Shown here: piece after piece, positions 11,729 through 23,704 of the stretch
Layout: each line of letters opens with the position of its first letter
Numbering within the stretch: position 1 is the first letter of the stretch
From: Lenzites betulinus
Lineage: Eukaryota > Basidiomycota > Agaricomycetes > Polyporales > Polyporaceae
Direction of reading: 5' to 3'
Assembly: GCA_022264855.1 (NCBI GenBank)
Contig: JABYQU010000039.1
Coordinates: 62,001-126,000, forward strand
Length of the DNA stretch: 64,000 nucleotides
The notes under the pieces: model-generated
What the model was told of the DNA's origin: nothing
Database searches by the model: none
What the model saw: the letters and a program-made list of their open reading frames with translations, nothing else
Program-made: the position numbers and the translations under genes

Positions 11729-13412
11729 GCGTTCCACAAGCAGAGTGGGCTTTTCGTCTTCGAGCGGTGCCTTCGTGCTCGTTTGTACGTTCAGTGTGGG
11801 CAATGCATCTCGCGCTCTTATTCCAAATTCGGAATCAACAATAAGTGGTTGATTTCCCGTTGAAATAGCTCCATTGAGTATCTGTCTCGATGAAGTATAC
11901 TGGAGATGCGCAAGCATGGTCAATCCGCCAGTCATCATCCAAATTTCTTTCAGCAACCCGTTCCGTTTCGACGCTGTTGACGGGGTTGAACGCTTCAACT
12001 ATGAAGCAGCGGTACGACTGAGATCCGGTAGGCGTACGTCGCCAATCTATGCTTCGCTCGGGATAGTGAAGGGTGTACCCGAACTGACTTGTCTAGCGCG
12101 TACTATACGTCACTGGCTTTGCCCCTAACCTTGTTGACCGGCCAGGGACTCGAGTCTCGCTACATGGTGCGCCCGGATATCTTTCCTCGCGCTGCGACTG
12201 ATACAATATTATAGGAATGCACATGGACTGTACTACTTGTATTCAAATCCTGTACTCTATCATGGTGCGTTCTCCTCGTCGTCCTTTTGCCACAAGGTGT
12301 GCATGACCACTTCCCGGCGCCACGAATGCCGAGAGGCTGGATTTGATCTACCTCCTCGTGGATCTTAATCGAGCCATTTATTCGGCTTGATCCCATCGGG
12401 CTCAGAGTGGACCGTTGATCCTGAGCCAGTACTTACTTGCGAAATATAGGTGCATGACGGGGCCGTTTCCCGACGAACACCAGCTTCGAGGGTGTGGTGA
12501 GTAGTACTGTGATAAGTATATTTTTTATGTCCCCAGGCATACATCACTTCCTCCACCACTGAGCCATCGACATGTGCTCATGTCTAGATGGAAAGTAACG
12601 TGTGGACCAAGCGATACTCTTACGGGCGACAGTGGCTCCAGGCGCGTGCCACATGTTCTACATTCAGATATATGTCTGTCGCATGACTTTCAACCCTGAG
12701 AGTGAGTTACGATCATGCATTGCGTCTATGGGCAAATATCCCCAAGTTGCTGACGCCATACACCAAAGCTACTGCGAACAGGAAAACGTGGTGCTCAATC
12801 TAGCGGGGCGATGATATACGAATAGCGTTCTGTGTTGCGAACTCTGTGCCCGTTGTTCCCGCCGGTCGACACGAACCCGTGGTTTACGGCGCAATGTCTC
12901 GTGAGTGATCGTCGAGGAACCACGCAGCGTGCTCGGGGAGGGCGAGGGATCATAGTCAGTCACTCTCTTCAATCATGCGGTACACAGCCATGCTTTCAGA
13001 TGCTCCAGGAGACCACTTCAAGAAACGCGTCTACCCCAAGTAGAGTGACTTCGGCACATCGTCGTAACGCCTGCCCCGGTGCCCCCTCCGCCTTGGCAGC
13101 CCCCGGTGTTGTTGTCCTTGCTTGTCTCATCCCATGTCCACCGACGTCAACCTGCGGACGCGCTTGCTATGCGCCCTGCCCCGGTCGTTGTCAGCTGCCG
13201 GCAGCACGTACTGCGAGGATCATCGGTGGGCCGCCCGCCCAGGAGTTACGCCACCATGATGCTTGCCCGCCTGAACAGGAAACGACCCACAAGGAAACTC
13301 GTTATACTAAAACACTATGTTCAGGCCCGCACGCGGGCGGATGTTTGTCCGACATGCATCCAGCAAGAAAGAAAACCAGAGAAAACCACAAACAGTAGCC
13401 TGCAGCTCGAGG
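11729..13412. other. Intergenic between GH12 copies A and B
   Basis: No supported gene. The right part (about 12900-13412) contains sequence related to the region upstream of copy A and is the promoter of copy B. Short open frames around 12832-13417 overlap this conserved promoter block and lack protein-like content. Confidence 0.5.
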
Positions 13413-13419
13413 TATAAAA
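13413..13419 (+). promoter_or_regulatory. TATA box of GH12 gene B
   Basis: TATAAAA, 120 nt upstream of the ATG at 13533, in the context GAGGTATAAAAGC that parallels CAGGTATAAATG of copy A. Confidence 0.6.
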
Positions 13420-13532
13420 GCTGGTGTGGATGAGCGAGAAAGAACAGAACCTCATCTCCATAGCTGCAGATTCTCTCTCCACCTCTCGCACAATCATCCC
13501 AACCTTCCTACCGGATTTAAACCCAAGTCGAA

Positions 13533-14553
13533 ATGCGCTTCTCTACACTCTTCTCCTTTGTCGCCGTCGCTGCCTCTGTCTCCGCGCAGACTTTGAACGG
13601 CCAGTACGACTGCGCCGCCGCCGGCTCGTACGAGCTCTGCCAGAACCTCTGGGGCGAGAGTGAGTAACATTCGCCCCCACTCAGATTGTAGGAGCCGAGC
13701 TGACGCGGTCGTGTGCGCCCTACAGGCTCCGGATGGGGCTCCCAGAGCACGTCGCTCCTGAGCACGAACGGAAACAGTGTGTCCTGGCGCACAGTGTGGA
13801 ACTGGCAGAACTCCCCGAACAACGTGAAGAGCTACGCCAACGTCAACGCCAACACCGCCAAGGGCGTGCAGGTATGCATCCTCGCTCCCGAAAACAGCCA
13901 TAATGGTAACCTAGCGTCCGACAGCTTGCCAGCCTGAAATCTGCGCCGACGGCCTGGCAGTGGACCTATGAGAACCAGAACAATGTCCATGCTGATGTTT
14001 CGTACGTCTCGGTCTTCCTTTGGCTTTACCCCACACCCCCGCTGATCATGAGTTCAAAAGCTACGACATCTGGCTTGGTTGGGCTCAATCCGGCAACCCC
14101 GCTTCCTCCGCCTCCTCGTACGAGATCATGATCTGGCTCTCCGGCAAGGGAGGGTGCGTCCTCCTTTCACCGCTTCAATTTATGGTCAGTCGCTGACCTG
14201 TGCTTTCAGCGTTGAGCCCGTCGGCCAGCAGGTCCAATCGGCCATCAGCCTTGGCGGCCACAACTGGAACCTCTGGCAGGGCCCCAACGCGAACTGGGAG
14301 GTACTCTCGTTCGTCAGCGCCGATGGCGACGTCACGAACTTCAACGCGGACCTCGCCGACTTCTTCCGTGCGTGTGACCTTCCGCTCATGCTCTGCCTCA
14401 CATACTCACACACGCGGTGTTGCAGACTTCCTCCAGGACCATTACGGCGTGTCTCAGTGGCAGTACGTCCAGGCCATCCAGGCCGGCACCGAGCCCTTCA
14501 CTGGTAGCGCGAGCCTCCTCACTACCAACTACAATGTCGCCCTCAACCAATAA
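13533..14553 (+). CDS. GH12 endoglucanase/xyloglucanase, copy B
   Basis: Six exons (13533-13659, 13726-13871, 13925-14001, 14061-14153, 14210-14367, 14426-14553), 242 aa. Exon sizes match copy A exactly except exon 3, one codon shorter. Signal peptide MRFSTLFSFVAVAASVSA, then QTLNGQYDC, CQNLWG, AWQWTY, the nucleophile Glu in YEIMIWLSG and the acid/base Glu in GTEPFTG. Intron 3 ends in AAG rather than the usual YAG (TTCAAAAG at 14060). It is a secreted retaining beta-glucanase, a recent tandem duplicate of copy A that kept signal, active site and a related promoter, so both are probably functional. Substrate preference is unknown. Confidence 0.95.
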
Positions 14554-14854
14554 GCGTGCTGCCTGGTCGTGATGGAGCAGTCTCTTGGACTTCCATAACC
14601 TGTCGGATAAGTGATAATGTCCTATCTCAGCTTCCCGGATCTTGGTGATATGTAGTATGGATTTTGTACGAAATGTATGTTTGTAACGCGCCCTCTTGTT
14701 GGAAACCTTCTTGGAGTCGAAGTAATACAACTATTGCTTTCGCTATCGAACCTCGACGCCGGCTGTGCTACGCCTTGCGAGACAGCCGTCATAACATTAT
14801 AAGTCTATCAATACATAATAACCAACACGCGCGAAGAACCCAGCTCTTCGCCCA

Positions 14855-16424
14855 CTACCTCGAAAGCCATCCAAAATAACTCCATCCCTCGCGCCGCCTC
14901 CTCAACGCCGTCTGTCCGGGCATCTGCAAATAGCACTGAGGCCCGCCCGCTTTCCGCACACCGACCTGCACAGGGCCATAGGAAGGCTGGGGCGAAGGAG
15001 CTATCGTGCTCAGCGGGAGAATGCTCGAATGCGACCCCGATGCGGACGCAGTGCCATTGGTGATCGGTGGTGAGGACGAGGCACCGGAGGAAGACGCTGA
15101 CTTGGACGCTGGCGGCGAAGACGGCGACGACGACGGCGACGGTGAAGGTGAGGGTGATGGGGTCGTGGGCTGGTCTTCGGGCGTGGACACATCGACGCTG
15201 AAATTCGTGATGACGAGCTCGGCGCTGCCCGTGAACGGCTCCGTGCCAACTTGGATCGCTTGGAGGAACTATACGCGATGATCATTGCAGACGTGCGTCA
15301 CGGGAGTTCACAGAAGGGCCTACCTGAGTCTTCGCTACGCCTTGCTGATCAATGAGGTATTCTACGAACGGGCTCATCAGCCACTGACGGACTCAGGGTA
15401 GTTCCTGAGCTCACGAAAGAAGTCAGCGAGGTCCGCACGGAAGTCCGTGATGTCTCCCTCCGCTGTGATGAAGGAGAACACGTCCCAGTTAGAGTTCGGG
15501 CCATGCTTGAGTGTCCAAGTGTGCCCGCCGACTTGGAGGTTCTGCGCGACAACGTTGCCGATTCCACCGACCCTGCCACCGAAACCAAAGATCAGAGACT
15601 GTTGGCTCTCCCTAGGTCGGTACAAAACTTACCCGCCGCGTTGAGAGAGCCATATCATACTGTCATGTCAAGTAGCGTAAGTACGATCCTGTAGAGTGTG
15701 CGCCGCTTGCACTCACATTTCATACGAGGACGCCTCAGACGCCGGATCACCAGTCTGCGGAACGCCGGTCCATAGGTCGTACCTAGGTATGTGATTGGAA
15801 TGCGGCCCATATATGAATAAACTCCACACGTACGAAACGTCAGCGCGAAGATCGGAGGATGCCGACTTGTAAAACCATTGCCAGCTAGTGGGCGCGGTCA
15901 CAATATCCTGCAGCTACTCGGGACTGGTCAGGTTGGTTCCGTTAGAGACATTCGCAGTGGCTTACTTGCATCCCCTTCGCGGTATTGTGATACACATTTG
16001 GATCTGGAGCAAGATATTTTGGTAAGGAATGGCTCGGGGCATATACGGTGGTCGGGCGGTGCCAGTCCTAAGTAGTACGTACAGCTCTTGACATTGTCCG
16101 GGCTCTGCGACCATTGGTATTCCGTTGACCACGACACAGCGTCGCCACCAGAAGAAATGAGCGTGGTTGTCTGCGAACCCACGCCGGTGTCTGAGTGATC
16201 GAGATTCACGGAACATGATGTCTGTCAGCCAAATTTTTGAACCACGACGCTGAAAGAGACTGGATCTGACCTGCGCCCCACAGATTCTGGCAGAGCGTGT
16301 ATGCACCTGCGGCGGTGCAGTCGTTGCCCTGCAACGTGGTTTGTCCGAGCGCCACTTGCGCGAGTGCGAGCAACGCAAGAGCTATAGCGACCCGCGCTCC
16401 AAGACGTCGGACTAAGTGTCGCAT
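14855..16424 (-). CDS. GH12 endoglucanase/xyloglucanase, copy C with Ser/Pro-rich tail
   Basis: Nine exons (16424-16271, 16190-16083, 16003-15966, 15913-15834, 15782-15717, 15659-15633, 15572-15415, 15361-15324, 15268-14855) encode 360 aa. An N-terminal hydrophobic segment (about residues 10-27, ending VALGQ) is a signal peptide or anchor. The domain has CQNLWG, SWQWFY, nucleophile Glu in SYEIMIWLS and acid/base Glu in GTEPFTG. About 100 residues follow the domain: a run rich in Ser, Pro and Thr, then a basic end (RRRREGWSYFGWLSR), absent from A and B. All five intron positions of A and B are kept and three more split their exons 2, 4 and 6 without changing coding length. It converges on copy B. 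The tail may be a glycosylated linker; an unrecognised final intron is possible. Confidence 0.88.
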
Positions 16425-16787
16425 AATAAGTTAGAGTTCCCAGTAGATGTAGTCAAACTTAGAAGTTAGAAACGCGGATGGACTTCACGAAGAATTTGTG
16501 CAGCCAGCGTGCGAGAGGGTACAGTGCAAGAATGATAACCACCCATGCAGGTGCCTCCGGCGTATCTTCCGAGCGTGTGTCCGAGTCGGACTCCGAGGGC
16601 AACAAAAGGCGCGGACTGGGCGTGGACTGTGCTCTAGTAAATTTCCTCTTGATCCGGCAAAGCGCAGACATCCAAGCCCAGTACTGATAGACGCGGATCT
16701 CGTATTCCGGCGTGCCAGATCTGTCAACACCTCCTCTCGACGTATAAAGAAATTTATACACAAGATCCGACGGCCGTGGTATATGCC

Positions 16788-17291
16788 CTACAACTCCCGC
16801 ATCATGCGCACGTACTCGATGTCGCCCTTGTAGAATATGTCTCCAAACTTATGCATTCCCCTCCGTTCGTACCACCCCGATGCGCTTTGGCGCGCATCGC
16901 ACCATACGACAACGCACTCCATTTCCCGCGCAGCAACGATACAGGCGGCTTCTAGCAGGGATGTCCCGATGCCTTTGCCTTGATGTTCCGTCGCACATGC
17001 GAATTTGCGAATGCGCGCGACGCGTGGGATTGTAACTTTGGCTCCTACGTTTGTGGGAGTGGGTATGTGATCGCCGCCGGGGGCAGGGATGGGATCGTAG
17101 AATATAGAGATGACTGCGACTGGTTCGGCCCAAGACGTGGAGAGGAACGCGCCGTAGTGACGGCCGATCTGGTCCTCTGGGAGTAGTACGTGGGATACCG
17201 GATGACTTGGCCAAAGGATAGAGTGCCGGAGAGGCACTGTGGCTTCAGCGGATATCTGACGTATATCTATAGTGGGATACCGTGAGTGCAT
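16788..17291 (-). CDS. GNAT-family N-acetyltransferase
   Basis: One exon, 167 aa if the ATG at 17291 is the start (MHSRYPTIDIRQISAEAT). The first strand is followed by PLRHSILWPSHPVSHVLLPED and a substrate-side strand EPVAVISIFYDP. The acetyl-CoA site is visible in ARIRKFACATEHQGKGIGTSLLEAA, whose Q-GKGIG matches the family Q/RxxGxG/A loop. The end, WYERRGMHKFGDIFYKGDIEYVRM, is the normal last strands of the fold. It would transfer an acetyl group from acetyl-CoA to an unknown amine. It lies between GH12 copy C and the E2 gene on the same strand. An upstream exon cannot be excluded. Confidence 0.8.
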   Translation of the reverse strand: MHSRYPTIDIRQISAEATVPLRHSILWPSHPVSHVLLPEDQIGRHYGAFLSTSWAEPVAVISIFYDPIPAPGGDHIPTPTNVGAKVTIPRVARIRKFACATEHQGKGIGTSLLEAACIVAAREMECVVVWCDARQSASGWYERRGMHKFGDIFYKGDIEYVRMMREL

Positions 17292-17651
17292 CGATATTTG
17301 TGGATTAGGTACCGTACACACCAGGAAAGCTTGTGGCCATGGGGGTATAAGCGAGCAAGTGCGTGAGTACTTGGGATAACGCGTTGACCCGGACAAGCGT
17401 CTATCTGATCAAGGACAATGATTCTTTGTGAACACTCATTGAACAGCGCGTCGGGAGTACTGGGCACGCCGTTCATGCAACGATTCGAGGAGGACTTTAC
17501 TATTAGAACGAGAAATCTGACAAAGACATACCTATACTAGGCGACGGAAATGTCCTTCGGAAATGAGGTGCTGCAATAAATGGGATGGCCGGGAGGCACT
17601 GCGGAGGGCGTACGGACGCAAATGCGGAATCACACACTAAGAATACAGCTT

Positions 17652-18522
17652 CTACTTCAAGAGTTCCTCGACGATTCGATCGTCATTGATATTTGCCACG
17701 TTCGCGCCACGGTAGTTCAGCCGCCTCAGCACGTCGATCTGTACATATCCGAATGGCATATATTAAACACATAAGCCGGAACGCACGGAGAAGCCAAAGT
17801 ACGCACCACCTTCGCTCGATCGAAACCGAGCGACTCATACTGCGAAACATGGGCCCTGTCAAGCCCCGCCATTGCAATTTCGTCCCGCTCGAGGCCCTTC
17901 CCAGCCCTCCCAGATTTTTCCTTGCCGCCCCCGGGCCCCCCTGCGTACACGCTTGTCCAATACCGCGCCGTGTCCTCGAAACTGCTCTTGCTGGTCATGT
18001 AGTGTTTCGCCACCTCCGCGTCTTGAGGGTCACGGGGCTCAGGTGAGCACAGTAGAGATTGGAGGGAGATGAGGGTGCTCTTGAGTGTGAGCACAGGCGA
18101 CCATGCGTCCTTGAGGATGTCTAGACAGATCGCGCCTGAGGCAGAGGATATATTTGGATGGTAAACCTTCGTAATGAACTTCATCTTGACGGGTTGGAAG
18201 GGGTAGTTGTCTGGAATCACGATATCCTACAGGAACGTGGTGGTCGAATGAACACATGCGGAGGATAGATATTGTGGCTGAGGTATGCGTACGACTTGGA
18301 AGCGGCCGCCTTCGTACGGAGTACCCTCGGGACCATCGAAACCACCGATGAGATGGAATGGGCTGTCATCCACGAGGTCGATAGTGACCTGCGACGCCCT
18401 GTCGTTCTTGCAGTCTGGCGAACCAGCGTGTGGCGGGTATCAATGAGATATTTTCAAAGACACAGGCATGGCCGGGACGCACCTGCGATTTCCTTGTTGA
18501 CCCGGCGCAGTCTGGCATCCAT
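17652..18522 (-). CDS. UBC1: Ubiquitin-conjugating enzyme E2 with C-terminal UBA domain (Ubc1/UBE2K type)
   Basis: Four exons (18522-18483, 18414-18293, 18226-17807, 17738-17652) with matching phases, 222 aa. The UBC fold reads MDARLRRVNKEIADCKND, GPEGTPYEGGRFQVDI, PFQPVKMKFITKVYHPNI; the catalytic Cys is in SGAICLDILKDAWSP, followed by TLKSTLISLQSLL. After a Gly-rich linker the protein ends with a UBA domain (AHVSQYESLGFDRAKV, then VLRRLNYRGANVANI). An E2 core plus UBA is diagnostic for Ubc1/E2-25K, which extends K48-linked chains for proteasomal degradation. The UBA is split by an intron. The start gives the canonical N-terminal helix. Confidence 0.95.
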
Positions 18523-19641
18523 TGCGTTCTGAAGTTCCCGGGGTATCGATACGGACGATGGCTGGGCTACTAGTACAAGTGGAATTATATAGAAAGGGTA
18601 GCAGTCACGAGCGAGTGAGAAGAGCTTGGTTAAGAGAGTTCGGCAATGGCCGAGTGAAAGGCGCTACCGGCATTTGCGGCTCATTGACATCAACCTTTCA
18701 ACAAAACCACCACCGCGGCGAAGGATCATGCATGTCTTATGTGACTGACTGCAGACAATGCATCCACATGTCAACGCGCTGCCTTCTCCGCCTTGTACTT
18801 TCGTTGTGCCCAGGATGCGATGCCGTGTTGACTTCCCGACGCGAGAATGCTATTCCGATTTCGCACAGGTACGTTCCATGAACTATATATATAAGAGAGC
18901 ACGATACGCTAATCCTGACCTATAATACACATAGGCAGATGTCGTCAAGTAAGCATCATCATGAAAGAAGCCGTATATGTCTACCGATCCGTGTAGCATA
19001 CACCGTGATGCTTAGAGACCCCATGATACGCACGGCGCGGTCCGCATGTCTTCAGGTTCTGTGGTCACTGACATCTCATATGGCTTCTGGTTGTGCTGCT
19101 ACTGTAAGCACCTTGGTAACGTCTGTGCTAGTAACTGCAGATATTGGGCAGCTCGGGGCTTGGCATATCTGGTCTGTCCTTTTTCTGGTGTTGCTTATAG
19201 TCTGAATCTTTGAAGTTACTTCCATCATGCCAACGACTCTGGGTGTCCAGGAGCCGCACGAGACTGGGTATCAAATACCTATTGCGCCATCTGGTGAGCT
19301 CGTGATCTCGTGCCTTCTCGTGCTCACTTGTATGGAACCACGATACCCACGGGGGACCAGGCAATATCATCTGTATAAACGCGCAACATCATCTGACGGG
19401 GCACTGGGAATAGTCCGCCACAGAAGTCCTCGTCGTATCTTATCCGCCTTGCACTATACATAATCTGAACGTCTGCTCCGCGCGTTGCAACTTGTCTGTG
19501 CTTATCGTCACCCCGAGTCATTGCCAGGTTTTACGACCAGGGTAAGTACGCACGATCTTCGAACACGTTCAGTCATGACGTCTCGGGGTTACTCAGTCTC
19601 TCAACTGTGCTACACTACTCACACTTCAATCCAGTGTCAAG
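18523..19641. other. Intergenic between UBC1 and the TPP-enzyme gene
   Basis: Divergent promoter region. An AT-rich TATATATAA occurs near 18887. No frame shows coding bias or a family motif. Confidence 0.5.
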
Positions 19642-21775
19642 ATGTACACGACTGCCTCCGTATTCTTTCAGACCCTCGCCGATACAGGGATCACTCATGC
19701 CTTCGTGAACTGGGGGAGCGATCACTCTGCTTTTCTCGAGGATCTGCACCGGCAACGGATTGAGAACGGAAAGACACTAATCGAGATCGTTACCTGTCCT
19801 AGTGAATATGTTGCCCTCAGTGCTGCTCATGGGTATGCTCAGGTCACCGGCAAGCCGGCGGCTGTGATAGTTCACGTCGATGTTGGTACTCAGGTGAGTT
19901 CGTGGTTGCGCAATTCCTTGCTACGATCGTTCATAAACTCGACGCGTTCAAGGCTTTGGCCGGTGCTGTCCACAACGCGGATAGGGGACAAATTCCCGTT
20001 TTGATCTTCGCAGGATCATCACCATTCACCGCCCATGGGGAGCTTCGGGGCTCCAAGAATGAGTTCATCATGTGGATCCAAGGTAGGCTATCTTCCCACA
20101 TGTCTATGAGAGGGTCAGATATTCACATGCTCATCGCTTCCTCATCCAGACGTTCATGATCAACCCGCAATCGTGCGACAATACATGCGCTACACCGCGC
20201 AAATAATGAGCGGAAAAAACGCATCGAAAGTCATTTCACGGGCTCTACAAATGTATGTATAATCGCAGCGCGCAGGCAAGTCGGACGCTGACGAACGACT
20301 GTCGCACAGTGCCACAAGCCAGCCGAAAGGACCCGTTTACCTCTGGGCGCGCCGCGAGGTCACGGACGAAGACGTAGATGAAGCCACTCTGCACACGACT
20401 ATATCACAGACGAAATGGCCTTCCATTGCTTCCCCAGCGTTGACGCCTCACGGTCAGTGTCCATTCTGCTCTATCGTAAATCCGTCTGACAATACGTGCA
20501 GCTGTTAAAACCATCACAACCGCACTTACCAACGCCAAGTATCCGCTCATTGTGACCGCGAATCCGGGCCGGAACGCCGCTGCGGTACCCTTGCTTGCCG
20601 AACTCTCCAGCCTCCTTGCGATTGGCGTCATCTCGTGCGCTCCATCTTCCATAGCGCTACCTGCGAGCCATCCCTACCACCTCGGCTATTTTTTCGGAGG
20701 GCAACTGCCGCACCTGGCCGATGCGGACGTCATTCTCTTGCTCGATGTCGATGTACCGTGGACCGACGTCAACGACAATACACCACAAAAGGGTGCACGC
20801 GTATTCGTGATCGACAACGACCCTCTCAAACGGACTTTCGGCTGGTCGCACATAGACGCTGATATGCTCTGTGCTGCCGACGCGGAGACGGCCCTGCGGC
20901 AGCTCATCCAAGCCGTCCATGCGTCCGACACCGTCTCGTACTCTGCGGCCGCCGGGGCGCGCAAGCTGACCCTTGACGCGTCTCGCGCGGCCTGGCGGGC
21001 CCAGCTCACCCATTCGGAAACGCTTCTCGCCCCGGACGGAGTCATGCCCAGCGTGTCGTTCCTCCTGGGGGCTCTTCGGGATGCCGTCATCGCGCAGACA
21101 CAGAGCGCAGGTCAGAAGGTCTTGTGGCTCAACGAGGCAGCGAGTGCCTCCGGGCTGATCTGGAACCACATCGGCGCGGACGCGCCTGGGAGCATGTTCA
21201 TGTCTGGCGGCACAAGCCTCGGATGGGTTTTGGGCGCGAGTATCGGCGCGTCGATCGGAGCGAAGGTTGCAGAGAAAGACGTCGAACTCGTTGTGTCGCT
21301 TACGGGTGACGGAAACTTCCTCTTCGGCGCACCCGAGTCGGCCTTTTGGGTGGCGAGGCGGTACAACACGGTGCGGGCTCTCTCATGATCTCACTGACAG
21401 TGAGGCTGACGGTTCATAACATGGGCTAGCCTTTCCTCATGGTGGTTTTGAATAACCGCGGGTGGTTTGTACGTGTTATCATCTATACCCCACAACGTGT
21501 TCACTGCTGAGTGACATTCACAGAGTCCGAAATACTCTATGCGAGCAGTTCATCCCGATGGGCTCGGAAGCTCCGTTACGGGAGAGAAGCTCACGGTCGG
21601 GTTCGGCCAGGAGCACAATGCTGACTACTCCGGAGTAGCCGCGGCTGCAGGGGGCGCGTGGGCGCGGCAGGTCGGGCGTGCGGATGAGCTTAAGGGCGTG
21701 TTCGCAGAGGCGATCAGGGTGGTTACGCAAGAAAAGAGGTGCGCGGTGGTCGATTGCATTATCGAATCAATCTAG
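19642..21775 (+). CDS. Thiamine-diphosphate-dependent enzyme (acetolactate synthase / benzoylformate decarboxylase-like)
   Basis: Seven exons (19642-19893, 19953-20082, 20150-20252, 20310-20452, 20502-21370, 21430-21468, 21524-21775) give 595 aa. The N-terminal PYR domain has MYTTASVFFQTLADTG and the catalytic Glu about residue 55 in TCPSEYVALSAAHGYAQV. The middle domain has TANPGRNAAAVPLLAEL and ADVILLLDVDVPW. The C-terminal PP domain carries the ThDP/Mg motif from LTGDGNFLFG to VVLNNRGW. Substrate is uncertain: biosynthetic acetolactate synthase, a decarboxylase or a lyase are all possible, and no mitochondrial presequence is obvious. Intron 1 ends in AAG (19950-19952). A decayed copy of this gene lies at 23930-24306. 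Confidence 0.9.
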
Positions 21776-22189
21776 GGTGAGTACGTGTCGTTCGCTTAGC
21801 TCTCGGTGTCCGTTGTCTGACGTAGACAGTACACATGCTTCATACAGACAGCGGCGCAAGGCAATGATCTTGAGCACGGGTACAACCTACGTCGGAATCA
21901 ATACGCGACGCAAGCCAGCTGCCTTTGCATTTGATTATCTGCCCAGACAGGTGTTCTATCATAGCAGGATGCGTTTGGAAATTCTTTGTACGGGTAAGCA
22001 CGGGGCTTTTACGCTTTACGTCTGGCAGAAACGCGTGTTCTTCATATCGGTGAACATCACTAATGATACGTCAATCAACTGGACCTCCCTGAGCATATTA
22101 TGTCAATCAAGTTAGCTCGACCGTGCCTAAGTCCCATATATTTTTACACTATATATACAGAGACTGGGCAACATGTTGAACACCCCGCC

Positions 22190-23704
22190 ATGTCTAGCAA
22201 ATCCAAATCCAAATCCAAGTCCGCAGCAAAGCTCGCGCTGAAAGCTCATCAGAGCCATCTCAGCCGTCTCAGCGACTCTATTGTTTATAAACCGCCTTAC
22301 TGTCAAGGAACAATCAAGGTTGCTAAGGACGACTTAGCTCTGTACTACGGGACGGGAGAAAACGCTCGGTGAGTCCATCGCCCTTGAATCAGCCCTTCGC
22401 TACTCACATCCAGAACGCGATCACTATGTAGCCATGCAGATCTAGCAGATGCGCCCGTCTCCACGCTGCAGCGTCTGGCAGAAGCGTGTGATCCTGCGAC
22501 ATTCGGGTTAGGGCATCAAGACGTGTACGATGAGGCGTATCGTAAGGCGGGCAAGCTGGACGCGTCTAAGTTCATGTTGAGGTTATCGCCGGACACCTTG
22601 GGGCTGATGGACATCATCCGTACCGAGCTTATCTACGAGGGCGACGCCAAGTTGACGAGTGACTCCATTCGCGCGGAGCTGTATAAACTCAACGTGTACG
22701 GTACGTTTCTCCCTGGAAGACGCGCTGTATGAAGTTGTCGTTGTAACTGAACCTCGCCCATAGGACCCCAGTCGTTCTTCAAGGCCCACGTCGACACTCC
22801 GCGCAGTGAGCTCATGTTCGGCTCCCTTGTGATTGTCTTCCAAACATCCCACGAGGGCGGCGCCCTCGTTCTCCGCGAGCGCAAGGGCCAGGACGTGCGA
22901 GAGTGGACCTTCGACTCCGCCACGCTGCTTGCAAAGGCTGATCGCCCTTCGATTGCCTACGTCGCTTTCTACAGCGATGTCGAGCACGAAGTCATGCCGG
23001 TCCAGTCTGGCTACCGCGTGACGATCACGTACAACCTATACAGTGTCGAAGAGAAGACTGCGGAAACCACCACGGTTCCCGCGGCATTCCCCCTCCCCAC
23101 AAACGAGGATTCGTTTAGGGAGACATTTCGGGGCCTCCTGAACGACCAAACATTCCTCCCTGAAGGCGGCAATCTTATGTTTGCCCTTCGTCACCAATAC
23201 CCCCTCTCCGTGCACAGGAAAGGCAGCCGGCGTGGGCGCGAGGATCTGCAGGCAGTCGCATCGCGCCTCAAGGCAACAGATGCACTGGTTTACAAGGTCA
23301 TGCGCGAGCTTTCCTTGGATGCGTCCTTCAAGATTGTCTACGAGGAGCACCCCCAATTCGGCGGAATCAACGAGTACGTGATGTGTGACCAGGTGGTTGA
23401 CCTCGGATCCAATGAGGTGGAGGACTCACTCTGTGACTTCCTCGAGAGCGCTGGTGGTATAAAGTTGTTGGACTCTCGATTCGCGCGGTACAGGGGGCCT
23501 GGGGACGACGGCATAGAAGTGCATTGGGTTGCGCGGCTCCCGCCGCTTGTGTGGTGGTCCATCAACTCGACACAGATGACCTACATGGCGTACGGCAATC
23601 AGGCTGAATTAGCCTATACGTATTGGAAGATTAGCTTGTTTGTTCCCGTTGGGCCGTTTGGCAACAGGGCGACGGCTAAATCAGTACCCAGAGTTAGTAC
23701 GTAG
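22190..23704 (+). CDS. 2-oxoglutarate/Fe(II) oxygenase-like protein
   Basis: Three exons (22190-22368, 22432-22700, 22764-23704), 462 aa. It starts MSSKSKSKSKSAAK, a Lys/Ser-rich head with no secretion signal. The double-stranded beta-helix is visible: first metal pair HxD in FFKAHVDTPRSELMFGSLVI, then HEGGALVLRER, the distal His in YSDVEHEVMPV and the 2OG-binding Arg in GYRVTITYNLY. This HxD...H...R order is typical of Fe2OG dioxygenases, here close to prolyl-4-hydroxylase-like proteins widespread in mushrooms. The C-terminal 200 residues have no motif I recognise. Substrate unknown. TATA-like stretches lie near 22150. Confidence 0.8.

Noticed and set aside
16459..16763. Minus frame with a transmembrane-like stretch upstream of GH12 copy C
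   Set aside because: No ATG at its start, no coding bias, and it lies in the promoter between GNAT and GH12 copy C. An unrecognised exon cannot be fully excluded.
17267..17476. Extra upstream exon for the GNAT gene
   Set aside because: The frame needs an uncertain splice and adds no conserved residues; the ATG at 17291 already gives the full first strand.
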